Assembly (NCBI GenBank): GCA_013399875.1 | Contig: VXAZ01001045.1 | Span: 850,661 to 914,660, forward strand | Direction: 5' to 3' | Length of the DNA: 64,000 bases | Origin: Gymnorhina tibicen | Taxonomy: Eukaryota > Chordata > Aves > Passeriformes > Artamidae | In this document: in pieces, positions 13,093-25,600 of the stretch | Layout of the letters: the number at the start of each line of letters is the position of its first letter | Numbering within the stretch: the stretch's first letter is position 1 | Made by a program: the position numbers and the translations under genes | The notes under the pieces: model-generated | Databases searched by the model: none | The model's input: the letters and a program-made list of their open reading frames with translations, nothing else | What the model was told of the DNA's origin: nothing

Positions 13093-16061
13093 TGGCTTCC
13101 CTTGTTTTCCAGCCATTTTTCTCCTCTGAAAAAAATGAAGATCATAATGAATAAATTATCAGTTTTTCTTAAAAAGATAGTTATGTGTCTTGATTTAGAG
13201 GCTCCAGAAATCTAAAATGGCTATAGGTAAGTTTCAATTTTATTTATTGCCTGTCTGCTCCCAAAGCAGAGTTATTAAGGAAGGAATATCTCACAAGACC
13301 AGTCACAGACTTTCTCTTATATCACGTGAGCCCATAAGGGAACAAGAGGAGAGCTTATGGTCATATTTTCACAAGCAGCTTTTCAGAAACCCGAGCAAGT
13401 TAATGGACAAGGGAAGAAATGCCAATTTCCCAAGTTGGAAAAAAGCTTAATTTAAAAGGTGGCAAAAAGAAAAGCTTTTAACTTTATCCTCACTGAAGTC
13501 TGTAGAAATCTTTAAGACACGTGTGAGTAAAACCCTACTCTTGCTCCTAGAAGAGAACTGTGGGAAGCATGCCCAGGACATGAAGGCCCCAGTGCTCACT
13601 TCAGCCATAGTAAATTAATATTCTTGGCAGCAATGTGGCAGTTGTTCCCTCTTGTTAGCCTTTTAAACCATCCTTTGGGCAGAAAAAAACCCAACCATAA
13701 AGTCTGGTTCATTGCTAGAGACCAAAATTCCAGCTATTTTGGGAGGAGAGCGCGCTGACACGGCAAAGACACTGAATGCCATCAGCTGCAGGAAGAAGTT
13801 TTGTTAATGCAATTTGTATATAGGAGCTAGTGTTGTAAAGGTTACAGCCCCCCTTCAACCTCTCTCTATACCTACTGAAAGACGTGGTGCTCAGGTCACC
13901 TCTTTCTACCTCAGTCTTGCTGAATCAGTGACCCACAAACCGAACACCTCCTCCAGGGTGAAAAATGCATGAGCTTGTTCTTTAATCCATGTCCTTAGGG
14001 TACATGCTTATTTTAAGTCTCTCCACTGCCTATTAACATTAACAAAATTTGCTATAGCTTCCCATTTAAAAAAAAAAAAATTGGGCTAGAATGTAATGAA
14101 GACTTTATTATCCTGACACAGCAAAGTGACATTTTGCTATTTTGCTTTAAAGAGTATAATCTCTTGATTTGCAGTGGAAAGCACACAGATAATTAGTGCA
14201 GCTTTAATAATGTTTTAATTTATTAAGAAGGTAAAGTCTCAGTGGATGCTCTGGGAACACCCACAAAACACTCTGAGTTTGAAAGGTTCGGGGCAGGTTT
14301 GTGTTGGAATACTTTACATTGATTTCATAATGTCTAGAATAATGACCGTTCTGTGGGTTTATTTTTTTAAATTTGCAATCTATTTTATTAATGACTTAGT
14401 TTTAATTTCTTTAATATCCTGCAGGAGTGCATGGTACTAGGAAGCATGCCAAATAACCTTCAAGTCAATTTTATACATTCTGCCTAGGAACTTAACAATT
14501 TTCTGACATTACCATCTATAAGAACTTAAATTTTCTGGTTTTACCAGTCTGTTTAGTGAGTCTACATCTCCATTCACCAAATCATTCTTTTCAGTCATCC
14601 TATGAAGTGTATAACTGCAGTGAACAAGCATTAAAGAATTCTGTGCAGTGCTTGAATATGATTGTGTGTCTTTAGAGACTTATATGTCCCCAGGTCCTGT
14701 TGTTTTCAGGAGAGACTGCTGCTGTTTCAAAGTCATTGATTTGTACTTTCTGCCTGACTTCATATGGAGACACTCACACACACAGTAAAACTTTTTCTGA
14801 GGACAAAGCAAAAACAGGGAAACAAAGCTTATGAACAAATACCTTAAAATCCAAGTAGCTCACAAAACCCATTACATTTCAACACAAAGAAAGTCATCAT
14901 GCTAAGTCAACTAAAGTATAAGATTTATGATACCATTTTCTGCCACCTACAGGTAAATAGCACTGACCTCCTTTTGAACTTAGACTGTCTTGTTTATATT
15001 TGTTCATGTTAAAAATCATGAGTGACTTACAGGCAGAATCTTTGGTTGTCAGAATTTAATAGCTGAGAGTGCTATTAAACACAACATCAAAAACCAAACT
15101 GTGCCTGGTCAACTTTGCCACTCCTCCACCCTCTCTTCTGATATTCTCTGTCTGTTTAAACTTATATATTAGCATCCAGTTTTAAAGCAAAGTATTTTTC
15201 AATTTTTTGTCAATGTAACAAATGATTTTACAAGAGGAATTCATTGATCATGTTATACATTGAAAATGGGAAACAAAACCATGAAACGATGGTACTTAAT
15301 CAGATGAGATACAATTATCAGATATTTAGTAAATTGAGAGTATTCTACTCTGTAATTTACCCAGTCCCCAGATGAAAAAAACCCCTAGATTTCTAAAGGA
15401 GTTTTAAATATTCACATTTCATGGAGGACATCTGGTAAGTTAAGACTATTTTGAGACTTGCTTGCAGAACAGCATTTTCTTCTGATTCCAATCTTTTCTG
15501 GAAACTTATGCAACCCATGACTTTATTAGTGTTCAGCATTCCTTAAAATGTTTCCTTCTTGATATGATGCATCTATTGATTGACAAGCAGTTCCTGAGTT
15601 TCATTAAGGACTGATCTATAAAAATGAAAGCTTTAAATGAAAAGAAAATTTTAATAACTTGCAAGTTGCTGCCACATCTGTATTCTTCATTGTCTATGTT
15701 GAAACCAATAGTCAAAGCACAGTAGAAAAGATGTATGATTATAATTTCTTTTACAAAGGACAAACATTTCTTTTAAACAAAAAATCCCCTAAAACTGCAG
15801 ATCTGTCAGGAAATAAGTTTCATTACTTTCTCTCTTGCCTGTAAAATGCCAGGAAAGTTTCAAACAAACAGCAGTAAATGACAATAAGGGCCACTGTGTT
15901 CTCTTTACCTAACTGGAGTGCCACAACAGACTGCAGTGTATTTTTAGCATCAGAATGTACATGTTTTATATTTGAGTAGAGGAGAACCGGAAGATCTGTA
16001 GACCTATGTTCACTGCAAAAACTGAGTAGAATGACAGAGACTTTTAAAATATTTAACATAT
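13093..16061. other. Unassigned non-coding stretch
   Basis: AT-rich sequence with no recognisable gene or mobile element. It holds a 13-base A run at 14068-14080 and short open frames of at most about 78 codons. I see nothing else. Confidence 0.6.
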
Positions 16062-16066
16062 GTAAC
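16062..16066. repeat. Left target-site duplication (imperfect) of solo LTR
   Basis: GTAAC precedes the LTR and GTAGC follows it at 16659-16663. This matches at four of five positions, consistent with a decayed 5-bp duplication. Confidence 0.6.
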
Positions 16067-16340
16067 TGTGCTAGTTTTGGTTGGAATAAAGTTAATTTTA
16101 TTCATAGTAGCTAGTATGGGGCTCTGTTCTTGATTTATGATGGAAACAGTGTTGATAACACAGGGATGTTTTCATTATTCCTGAGCAGCACTTACAAAGC
16201 ATCAAAGCCTTTTCTACCTCTCACCTCACCCCACCACTGAGGGCTGGGGGTGCACAAGGAGCTGGGAGGGGACACAGCCAGGACAGCCTGACCCAAATGA
16301 CCAAAGGAATATTCCATACCATATGGCATCATGCTCAGCA

Positions 16341-16346
16341 TATAAA
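16341..16346 (+). promoter_or_regulatory. LTR TATA box
   Basis: TATAAA sits inside 'cagcatataaagctg', about 275 bp into the solo LTR and about 190 bp before its polyadenylation signal. That is the expected spacing for the U3 promoter of this family. The residual promoter activity is inferred, not shown. Confidence 0.7.
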
Positions 16347-16532
16347 GCTGTGTAAAGAAAAATTAAGTGGGAGGGAGCATGGTTGGAGTGATGGCATTTG
16401 TCTTCCCAATTCACCATTATGTGTGACAGAGACTGACTTTCCTGGAGGTGGCTGAACACCCCTCTGCCAGTGGGAGGTGTTGGGTTAATTCCTTGTTTTT
16501 CTATTCTAGCTCGTGTGGCTTTTGCTTGACCG

Positions 16533-16538
16533 ATTAAA
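16533..16538 (+). terminator. LTR polyadenylation signal
   Basis: ATTAAA occurs in the R/U5 part of the solo LTR, in the context 'gattaaattgtctttat', which is a conserved block of the family. Confidence 0.65.
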
Positions 16539-16663
16539 TTGTCTTTATATCAACCCATGAATTTTCTCACTTTTTTGATTCTCTCCCCCATTTCACTGGT
16601 GTTGGAGGGAATGAGTGGCTGCATGGGGCTTACTTGCTAGCTGGGTTTGAACATAACAGTAGC

Positions 16664-17628
16664 TGCTCCATTTGTCAGTCAGGATGCAGTTTATGGTCAA
16701 TGGAGATCACAAAACATAGTTCTGAACCAAATTTTGGAGTATATTGTAACAAAAGTCTCAAGCTTCAGAAACTTCAATGGACATGATAATTTCCTGTGCT
16801 CCCAAGTGAAGCTTGGATAACGAGTGAAACGTGTACCTGAAGAAAAAAAGTTATGGGGAAATAATATTGTAGGTCCAGGTCTTTGAGGGCATTTTGGCTT
16901 TGCAATGACCTAGATGTCTTGTTGCCACAAAGTACATACATTAACCAAGATTTTTCAGAAGGCAATTGCCGTACACAAGCCAGTGTTGAACTGAAGGGAA
17001 AGAGCAGTTCCATCGTTTGACTAGCTCTGGTTAGGCAGGAATCTTCCCTTGTTCTCACAATTGCAGTGGAAAGTTTTTATGTTTTAGATATATAACTTTT
17101 CTGGGGTAACACAATCAGATATCTGACAGTGCTTTAGGAAGATTCTGTCTTTAGCAGGTATTCAATACCTGCTGTTCATTCACCATATTGGCAAAAATGG
17201 TTTGGAGGATTGTGTAAGCGTCAGGTTCAGCTGAGCTCTGAGCTGCCTACTGACTGAAGACAGCACTGGCTTTGCATATGTCTGGCAGCAGAAATGTGAT
17301 TTCAAACAGAAATAAGTGGCACTGATTATAAGAATTGTAGTAAAACTTGACCTTTAGGTAGGTGTATGCCTGAATATGTCTGAGATTTTAGTCCACAGGG
17401 AATTTTTTTTTCTAGTTGGTACTTTTTGCCACTTCTAGTGACTTTAGTGAGGCTACTGCGAGATTGCTGTCTTAGTTACTAAGGGGACAACCAAACATTC
17501 TAGAGGAACAGGCTTCGTTTAACTGCCAGTTCTACTGCTTTTATTGTAAAGGATGCACCTCTCATGAAATACAACCTTAACATACCAAAATGGTCAAACC
17601 AATTTAATATGCTGAAAGAATCCTTCTA
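16664..17628. other. Unassigned non-coding stretch
   Basis: I find no recognisable gene, repeat or RNA here. One minus-strand open frame of 94 codons (16774-17058) has no recognised motif. Confidence 0.55.
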
Positions 17629-17647
17629 GTGCCACACATAAAAGTGA

Positions 17648-17864
17648 AAGGAGGGGAGGGGNNNNNNNNNNNNNNNNNNNNNNNNNNNNNNNNNNNNNNN
17701 NNNNNNNNNNNNNNNNNNNNNNNNNNNNNNNNNNNNNNNNNNNNNNNNNNNNNNNNNNNNNNNNNNNNNNNNNNNNNNNNNNNNNNNNNNNNNNNNNNNN
17801 NNNNNNNNNNNNNNNNNNNNNNNNNNNNNNNNNNNNNNNNNNAAGGGAAGGGAAGGGAAGGGAT
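17648..17864. repeat. G-rich pentanucleotide array containing an assembly gap
   Basis: The left edge reads 'aaaggaggggaggggn' and the right edge 'aagggaagggaagggaaggg', so both sides are GGGGA/GGGAA-type repeats. The right edge alone has four GGG runs separated by two bases, a textbook G-quadruplex motif. The missing sequence is therefore probably more of the same array. Confidence 0.85.
17662..17842. other. Assembly gap, 181 Ns
   Basis: A run of 181 undetermined bases. Its length may be an estimate. It lies wholly within the G-rich array described above. Confidence 0.99.
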
Positions 17865-18643
17865 AAATGTTTGGTTGAGTAACTATCATTGATACCTGAC
17901 AGAAATACAATACCTGAGAGAAAAACAAGATGTTTTTAGAGCTGACTGCAAAGCTTCAGGGACAGCTATCCAAAGACAAGGAACTTCACTGTTGTTCTTG
18001 ATGTTAGCACAGTGTTCATAAGTCCTGAAGCCCAGGGCATGGTTAGCTGGCCACACATCCCAAATACAGCTCAAGATAAATATTTGCACAGGTTTTGAGT
18101 CTAAGTGCTCTTTTCAGGAAAAAACAGAAGAAATAAAAAGTTGTGGGTTGTCAGTTGACCTTTGAAACACATGGTTTTACACTTAGATAACTAAGGAGTG
18201 AGGGAATGTAACAGACATTGCTGTATAGCCTGGATAGAAGCCTACAACCTTCTGCCTTTTAGATATGTATCACAAATACGCAAACAATTTTCCCGGGTAT
18301 AAGCCTGGATGCTGTCAGTTCAAGAGTAAGGAGTTTTCTGTTTTGCTTCTTCTCCAAAAAAGGCTCTGCTGACATACAGGTGAATTGTTTCCCTAATGAA
18401 GAATCTCGTTCCAGTCTGCTTCCAGCTATTGTCTTTGACCAGACCTAGGTTCAGTTGAGTTTCTTCTGCTCTCCCTGAGGAACTTTGGTGGACTTATTGT
18501 TCAGCAAGCAGCTGGATCTATAATTCTAACAGGAATTTAGTCCAACCTTACTAAGTGTCATAATATAATCTTAATTCCCTAGTGAATTACACAACTCTCA
18601 ATTTAGCTCATAGTATACATATGTAAGATGTAAATATATGTAA
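17865..18643. other. Unassigned non-coding stretch
   Basis: I see no recognisable feature. The last 40 bases become an AT-rich ta/at-repeat-like run that adjoins the GC-rich island. Confidence 0.55.
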
Positions 18644-18655
18644 ATATATCTATAT

Positions 18656-19087
18656 AAGATGGCAGCAAGGGACTGCTGGTGCCTGAGGGGCAGGGGCCAA
18701 GGGTGACCATATCGCAGGCTGTGCCCTCTCCAAGCAGGGAGGCCTGTAGGGTGGGCAACAGCAGGTACCAGTAACAGCATCATCGACAACCTCAGGCATG
18801 GCAAATGAAGAGCCAGGGCAAGAGGCCAGCCAGGGGCACCAGAAAGGGGGAAAAGGAGGTGGGGTCCTGAGGGTCCACCCAGGAGATGAATTATGTGCAG
18901 AGAAAACTCAAAGTTCTTCTGAATGGCAGGGCCAGAGAGAGGACTGCAGAATAACACCCCAACTGGGGCAGGGACTGATGACCCCTCTGTGGGCTGAAAG
19001 GGGGCTCCTGGACCCATGGGTGGGGTAGGGAGCAGGTGGAGCTGGGCAAGGACAATAAGGCCTGGTAGTGCCCTCAGGGACCTGGTG
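18656..19087 (-). other. GC-rich island flanked by 12-bp direct repeats, probable insertion
   Basis: About 430 bp of markedly GC-rich DNA sits in AT-rich surroundings and has few CpGs. The 12-bp sequence atatatctatat lies on both sides, at 18644-18655 and 19088-19099. Near the two ends, ggtgcctgaggg (18678-18689) and the reverse complement of ccctcagggacc (19071-19082) match at 11 of 12 positions in inverted orientation. A 218-codon minus-strand open frame crosses the island and runs into both AT-rich flanks, so it is likely chance. Read on the minus strand, the first 80 bases or so resemble the island at 32125-32387. I suspect an LTR or other repeat fragment and cannot name it. Confidence 0.5.
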
Positions 19088-19099
19088 ATATATCTATAT

Positions 19100-21596
19100 G
19101 GATGTGTACAAGGTCCATAAATGTATGGGGGTACATGCATTACAAACACAGAAGGAGGCAGACACCTAGGTTTAAGTCTCAGGTAAATCCATGTGCTTAC
19201 TAGGGAGTCATCTGTCTGAGGCCAGCTACTAGGAAATATCATGGACCACTTCAACCGCAGCTGAACTGATTAATCCAACAACTTGACATCTAACTTTCTG
19301 GCTGCAGAGCAGTTGTCCCACTTCAGATGCTGGATAGTCTTGGCAGACATTTCTCCTAATAAAATTTTTTTTTTCTATATTCTTTTAATTTTAATCTTTA
19401 TTTCAGCTATGTATAGCTGAATGTATGAAACATGTTTTTATGCATGAGTTGACTCTGTATGTCTCTTTGAGGTGTATTATGGTGTGGCAAACTCTCTCTT
19501 GCTAAACTTCTCTGCAGCAAGAAGGATGTTAATGAGGATCTGGAGCCCTGGCGATTGTGCTAATAATCTGTCCACAGAGTCACTGTTATTTTCCAGAAAA
19601 CCCATTGTTTTAGCGTGCATAAAGCAGACCAGAGAAAAAATAAATTAGTTGTTGCCTGTGCTGCCTACAAGGAAGGGGAATATGAGAAACTAAAGTACAA
19701 ATTCATACTCCAGATCAAAGAAAGGAATTTCATCTGATCTCCTGTATTTCTTATACAAACCCTAATTATTTATTGAGAAGTAGTTTATTAGCATTATTTA
19801 TGCAGAATCAGAAGCTCTGAGCATGCCTACTGAATCAGAGCATGTGGGTAAGTGAAATAATTTTGCAAATAAATCAAAAACTTAGTTGTAAACTAAGCAA
19901 AAATCAGTTCAGTTGTTCCCTAGACAAAGAGAAATTTTGGATTGTAGGGGTAAATAAGTTGGATTTTTTAATTGCTAGTGGCACCTAACAAGACAAATAC
20001 ACATCCAAGTCTGCTTTGCAAATTTTGCCCTTTGTGCTGTTCTAGTCCTTCAGCATTGCCAGTGAAGCAGTAGCTACTGTCACCAATCCAATTTATAATC
20101 AATCCAGTGGTATATATTTGCTTGAATGAATAAGAAGGTTAGTTTTAATCTAAAGTGAGACTAAAAATAGCAGTGTAAGGTGGCTGCTAAACTGCCTCTA
20201 CAACCCCAATTAAATAAATGCAGTTTAAAAAACTGCAACTTTTTAAAAAAGGCATTTGGACCCAGTTGGAGTGCACAGATGTTGAAGTTATACAATGCTG
20301 ATCAGCTAGAACTTAGGCACTGAAGTTTAAAAGTGTAAAACTCTTTTGCTCTGAGTGATTATTGAACAGTGCATCTGGCTCCTGAAAGAAAAGTTTTATA
20401 TAGTATAAATGACATAATGGATTGCTATTAATTAGCTGCATTATTACAGCAGAGGCTGTAGTTGTAGACTACAGTTCCTCTGTGCAATCTTCCAGACACA
20501 CTAAAAGTACAGAAAAAATGCTACCATCTCTTCCCAAATTAATGACTCTTCATATACTGTAGCCACAGCAACTTCCTTACCTGGTCTGTAATTAGGAACG
20601 GATTCTATTTGACACATGGTTAAAAAGAAAAACTGATACGACTTTTCTTTAGGTTTTCAAGGTCATTTACTGCAGCTCTTCACCTCTAAAATCTGTCTGT
20701 AATGCACCATCAGGCACAGGAGGAGACAGAAAGGTGAATTCTTTTTTATTCATAATTTTTAAACTTCCTCCATTAGTCTCTATCTTTCTTTTCCTTATGT
20801 ATAGATATTTTCTCCTTTTTATTCCTGAGAGCAGAGTTATTTTGTGGGTCATTCTCTACTGAAATTAATTTTCTTAATTGCATAAATGGTAAAACAGTGT
20901 GTATGTGAATTAAGTCCTACAAAATGGGGCACTTTTAGAGTTATTAGTGACACAAAAATAAACAGAACAGCAGGTACTCTTTATTTTCTGTTCAGTCCTA
21001 GCCTATTAATTATTCTTGCACTTAGAAAAAATCACTTATGTGCTATTAGAATTATGTTATCTGCTGATTAAGCCAGAGTGAAATCCTTGTTTCTAACAGC
21101 CTCTAATGGCTCCTTCTTCTAAAAATGCATTTTTAAATTTTTTTTCCATTCACATATTCCAACGGCTCTGAGCTGTGTACTTGTGCCTCATAGGTATGTC
21201 CTACATCTATTTCTGTTTGTTACAGTTGCAAGGATTTTTGACCTCCAATTAAGAAAACAAAACACCAAAAATCCCAGTCTTTTAATGAACTTTGCCAGTT
21301 CAGCCAGTGAGCTAATTAGAAACATTTGCAGAATACAGAACAGAATACATAGGAGGGTTTAAGCTACAACTTTATGATTCTTTTAATCACAGAGAGGAAA
21401 AATCTGCTTTTTCATTTGGCAGATGGAAAAAGAAGAAAGCAATCTTTTGAACATTAAAATGCAAGGAAGGAAGTTATAGCATGATATAAAAGCAGCTCAC
21501 TTTTTTCTGGGAAGTTTTAACTGAAAAAGTGAAATTCTAATTGAAAACACTAATTGAAAACTACTTTCCATTTCTCAGGAAGGAGGTGTCAGATTT
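19100..21596. other. Unassigned non-coding stretch
   Basis: AT-rich DNA without a recognisable gene or mobile element. Short open frames (61 codons or so) on both strands carry no motif I know. Confidence 0.55.
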
Positions 21597-22477
21597 TGTA
21601 TTGGGCATAGGTGTCCATGAGTTGGTAGTAGAGGGGAGAACTGCAGTGCTGGTCTCTGTGAGGAAAGGCCAGGGGCTGCCCCATGCTGGACACTCCAGGC
21701 AGTTCCACCAATGGTGCTGGTGATGCCTTTGGGAAACATATTTAAGGGCAAAATGTTTTATGGTAGAATCTATGAGAGAAAGGAGCAAGAAAAAAGTAAA
21801 AGGGTAGCAAACCATCCCACAGACACCAAGGTCAGTAAAGAAGGAGGGAAGGAAGTGTTTCAGGTGCCAGAGCCAAGATATTCCTGTAGTCCATGGAGTG
21901 GCTGAAGGGAAGCAGGCTGTCGCCCTGCAGCCCGTGGAGGATGATGGTGAAGAAGATATCCCCATTGCAGCCTGTGGAGGACCCCATGCTGTGGCAGATG
22001 GGTATTCCCTGAAGGAAGGGGCAGCTCAGTGGAGAGACCTCACTGGAGCAGGCTCCTGGATAGAGATAGAGCTGTTGGAAAGGAGCTCATGCAGGAGCAG
22101 GGAGTGTGAGGAAGGAGTGACAGAGAGGAACTGTTATAAACTGACCATAACTCCCATTCCCCATCCCCCTTGTGCTGCTCAGGATGGGGCAAGGTCAGAG
22201 AGTTATGAAGAAGTGAAGAAAAGCGTGACAATAAAGGGTGGGGGGAATTTTTCTTTGTATCTCACCATCCATATCTATTTTACTTTTAAAGAATTAAAAT
22301 TAATTTTCTCAAGTCAAGTCTGTTTTATCTGTGACCCTAATTGGTACAGGATCTCTCTGTCTTTGCCTCAAACCGTGAGGTTTTTCATCCACTTTTCTCC
22401 CCCTGTCCTGTTGAAGAGGAGGAGTGAGAGAGTGGCTGCGTGGGTGTGTGGCCATTGGCCAAGGTCAACCCAACACA
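21597..22477 (+). mobile_element. Avian ERV solo LTR of the TGTATTGGG family, about 881 bp
   Basis: The element starts TGTATTGGGC and ends CAACCCAACACA. It has the landmarks of a long avian LTR family: a TATTTAAGG promoter-like box near 21740, 'cagacaccaaggtcagt' near 21820, repeated 'gcagcccgtggaggat' and 'ctggagcagg' units, 'cataactcccattccccatc' near 22147, 'tctgtgaccctaattgg' near 22328, and 'ctccccctgtcctgttgaagagg' near 22398. It is shorter than its relative at 26919-28027, apparently through loss of some internal repeat units. I found no clear target-site duplication (GATTT before, GTAAC after), so one boundary may be off or mutated. No internal retroviral genes adjoin it. Confidence 0.82.
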
Positions 22478-22572
22478 GTAACAAAACAGGTTTTCAAAAC
22501 TATGTTATGAAATTCTTGAAACAAAAATACCTTCTTTTACTTAAAAGCATAACTTCATGCAAAAAGGAGTTG

Positions 22573-22621
22573 TTTTATTATTTATTATTACTATTATTAT
22601 TATTGTTATTGTTATTATTAT
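22573..22621. repeat. (ATT/GTT)n microsatellite
   Basis: Imperfect trinucleotide array of ATT, ACT and GTT units. In one plus-strand frame it produces a run of leucines at the end of a chance open frame coming out of the upstream LTR. Confidence 0.85.
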
Positions 22622-25600
22622 GGGACACAATATTCAATATGAATTTTTATATCTAAAATCTCAACATGTTCAAATTTTTAAGTGTACAAGTGCTTTTTCT
22701 ACCACAGTGATCCCTCTGGCATCTCTCACAGTTTTCAGCAAAACTGACTTACTGTGCACAGCAATATGGGGGTAAATGCTTTCCATTGTAGGGCAGGAGC
22801 ACTTCCCTAAGTCTATCTGCATCACTAGTCCATAAAAATTTAGGTTAATTTGCCTAAAAAAATTAAGGTCCACAAGATGTAAACACTCCTGGAAAATGGG
22901 AATAAATGGGTCCCAAGCACTCATACAGAATAAGCACATGCTAATTTTGGAGGTGCTGCATTACACTTCAGATACTTACCTGCGTCACATGGAATCCAAG
23001 AGAAAATCTCAGCATTATTTGATTTTACAGTGTTCTCAGAGAGTTCCTCTACAATTTTATTAGTGCATTTTTTTTTTCTCAAATTTTTTCTACTTTATGT
23101 GCTTTCAGAGGTCTTCCAATAATATTAGATACTCACCTTTTCCAATATAGCTTCTCTTCTTTTACAGGAAAATCTATACAAAAGATTTTTATCCCAAATG
23201 TGAAACATAAGCAAAATACTATTAATCAGTGTGGAGTGGAAGCTGTTTGTCATTATAATTCATGAGGGGGCAGATTGTTTCCCACTATTGAATGTCTGTC
23301 AATATTTTCCATGAGAGGTCAGTGAGTTTTGAACACTGTAAAACCAGTGTTCAAATGGTTTTGACATTTGACAGCTGTGGCTGGGACTTAAGAACTGCAT
23401 AGAACGAAGGACAAAATTAATTTCATGCAGTTCAGTTTGATTTGGTTGTCACTTACCTGTGTAAAACAAACAAAAAAGATACTATTTTATTATCTGGTAA
23501 AAGGAGGATTGTATAACATCCCATGTAGGTGTCAGATGCTGTGTGTAAAAATACAGGTGTGGCCATCTGGAATCTATTTGTTAAACTGTCTTGATAAGCT
23601 TGGGACAAGGCTGTAATTCCCTTGTCAGACCTGTGCAGCAAAAAGGCTAAACTGGGTCTCTCCCTGCCAGACTGGCCCTAATGCAGGAGCAGTACAAGCT
23701 CTGCAAAAAGCTGCTCCCTGGGCTGCTGCTCAAGGTGGTGAGACTGTTGTTCCCTGCAGTTGCTTTGGGAAGTAGGCAATATCAGATTTACCTCTGCTGA
23801 AGCAGGAATAACTGGAAACTAAACTGTGATTTGGGTTACAAAGTCTCTGCACTTGGTTACAAACTGAAAATTGGGCCCTAACCATTTAAAGAGTCAAATA
23901 CTGACCTTGAAGTTAAAATCCTATCCAGATGAAAGACATCTACACTTCTGCAGGTGTTACATCGTTCAGTCTGTCTTGACTGCAGAGTGAACAAGACAGA
24001 AATCTATTGATTTAGGGAATGAAGGCTATTTTCACAGTGAAAGGGCATGAGAATTTATTTTTACATGAAAGCTCCCATTCTGAAAAAAGCAGCAAAATCT
24101 GTAGAAGTTGTTTATGGAGTACATCACTGTTGCCTTCAGTGAATATTGACTTGGTGTTCAATGCTTTAAAATATAGGGGTTTTATATGCTGATTCAAAGG
24201 GTTCTGTGAATGATAATTGAGAAAAATAAACTTACAAATATGATGTAATTTATGGACAGAACTTCTGAAATTGTCTCCAAATCCACTGAGGGAGAGAGAA
24301 AAAGGAAGGTGAACCAGTAATCACCTTTTTCACCAGGGTTGAAAAACAGTTAATGGGTCTTAAAACCCTGTTTAATTTCCAGAAGGAACAGCAGTAGAGC
24401 AATTCTCTGTACTGCCTTTCCAAGTGCTTCTTATTCATAGGCTAAGAGGTAAAAGATTTTACTTCTTAACTAACAGATAGACTTTACTTAAGTTTACTGC
24501 TTTGTTTAACGTTATCTCTTAAGTAAGATAAGATATTTTAGTCCTCTCAGTTGTGGAGGTCCTGAAGAAATTCACAAATCACATGTTAAAGAGAAATCAC
24601 TTTCTAAGAAACTCTTTCAAAGCCAATCAAACAGTCAGAATCACAATTCATTATAAAACCTTATAAACAGTTGTGATCCTATTACTGGTCTCTTACAGTC
24701 TTAATTTTTTCTGCTCTAGACATAGTTCATCAGAGTAATGTTTTCTTAAAGTACAACACTTCTAATATTTGACAGTTGCATTTGCTGAACCAGAAGGCAT
24801 TAAAAATACAGAATTCAAAAGCAGCAATCTGGAAAACTGAAAACATTTCATTTGGCTTTATAAGAACGTTCTGCTTAGGAATATTTAAAATAAGTTTGCT
24901 TTGGTAGGGCTGAAATATTTTGTTTTGATTTTATTGACAAAATGATTGCATATATTAATATAGAAGTCAAAATTATCTATTTCTTTGACCTTATTGAAAT
25001 GGATTATTTATACAGTTCTTTGATATTAGCATCAATGAAATAGATACCTTTGTAGAATGAATTGGTTTTGCTGGAATGGCATTTTCTGATGGAAAATATT
25101 ACAGCAGAAAAAAAGTAATGTGTTTCTTTCTTCTGACACATGGCATTTGTAAAGTTGTGTCATGTGAATTCAGTGCACTGGTATCTTGGTAGCAGTTCTG
25201 TGCATTCTTAGTGACTGTCTGCATCTCCGAACTGACTAAACTCTACAACGCAATATAGATGTGATAAAAGCTCCGTCTGCACAAAACCCCCACATTTTCC
25301 CTATTGTATCATGGCTCTTTTCAAAATCTTGCACTGCCTGCTGTACTAAACGTCTCTAAACGTCTTCATTTGTTGGAATATGCTTACTATATTACGACTC
25401 TTAATGTGAGTGAAGCCTTAGTTCAGTCAAGTGTAAAAGTGTACCCCAGTACTCTTCAGGTAATGACCACAGAGGCTTTTTGCTTTAGATATTATTAGGC
25501 TTTAGACATTTTTTTCTTCACTTTACCTGGAATTAGGTAATTGTGGCTTTTATATTGTTACTTTGAATAATGGTGTGCTTTTTCTTAACTGTTTAAAAAT

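Larger units (their letters stand above)
16067..16658 (+). mobile_element. Avian endogenous retrovirus solo LTR, 592 bp
   Basis: The element starts TGTGCTAGTTTTGG and ends CATAACA. It is a relative of the LTR at 8488-9131 and shares the GTTAATTTT block, the GTAGCTAGTATGGGGCT block, 'ttccataccatatggcatca', and a terminal 'tctcccccatttcactgg' block. It keeps better regulatory signals: a TATAAA box at 16341-16346 and an ATTAAA polyadenylation signal at 16533-16538 followed by TGTCTTTAT. No gag, pol or env lies next to it, so it is a solo LTR. Family assignment is from memory of avian repeats. Confidence 0.88.

Noticed and set aside
17626..17928. Open frames on both strands spanning the 181-N gap
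   Set aside because: Most codons are undetermined, so nothing can be said.
18598..19254. Minus-strand open frame of 218 codons
   Set aside because: It crosses the GC-rich island and continues into TA-rich flanks on both sides, giving tyrosine/isoleucine runs at one end. It has no domain, no splice structure and no plausible start context, and GC-rich DNA is poor in stops.
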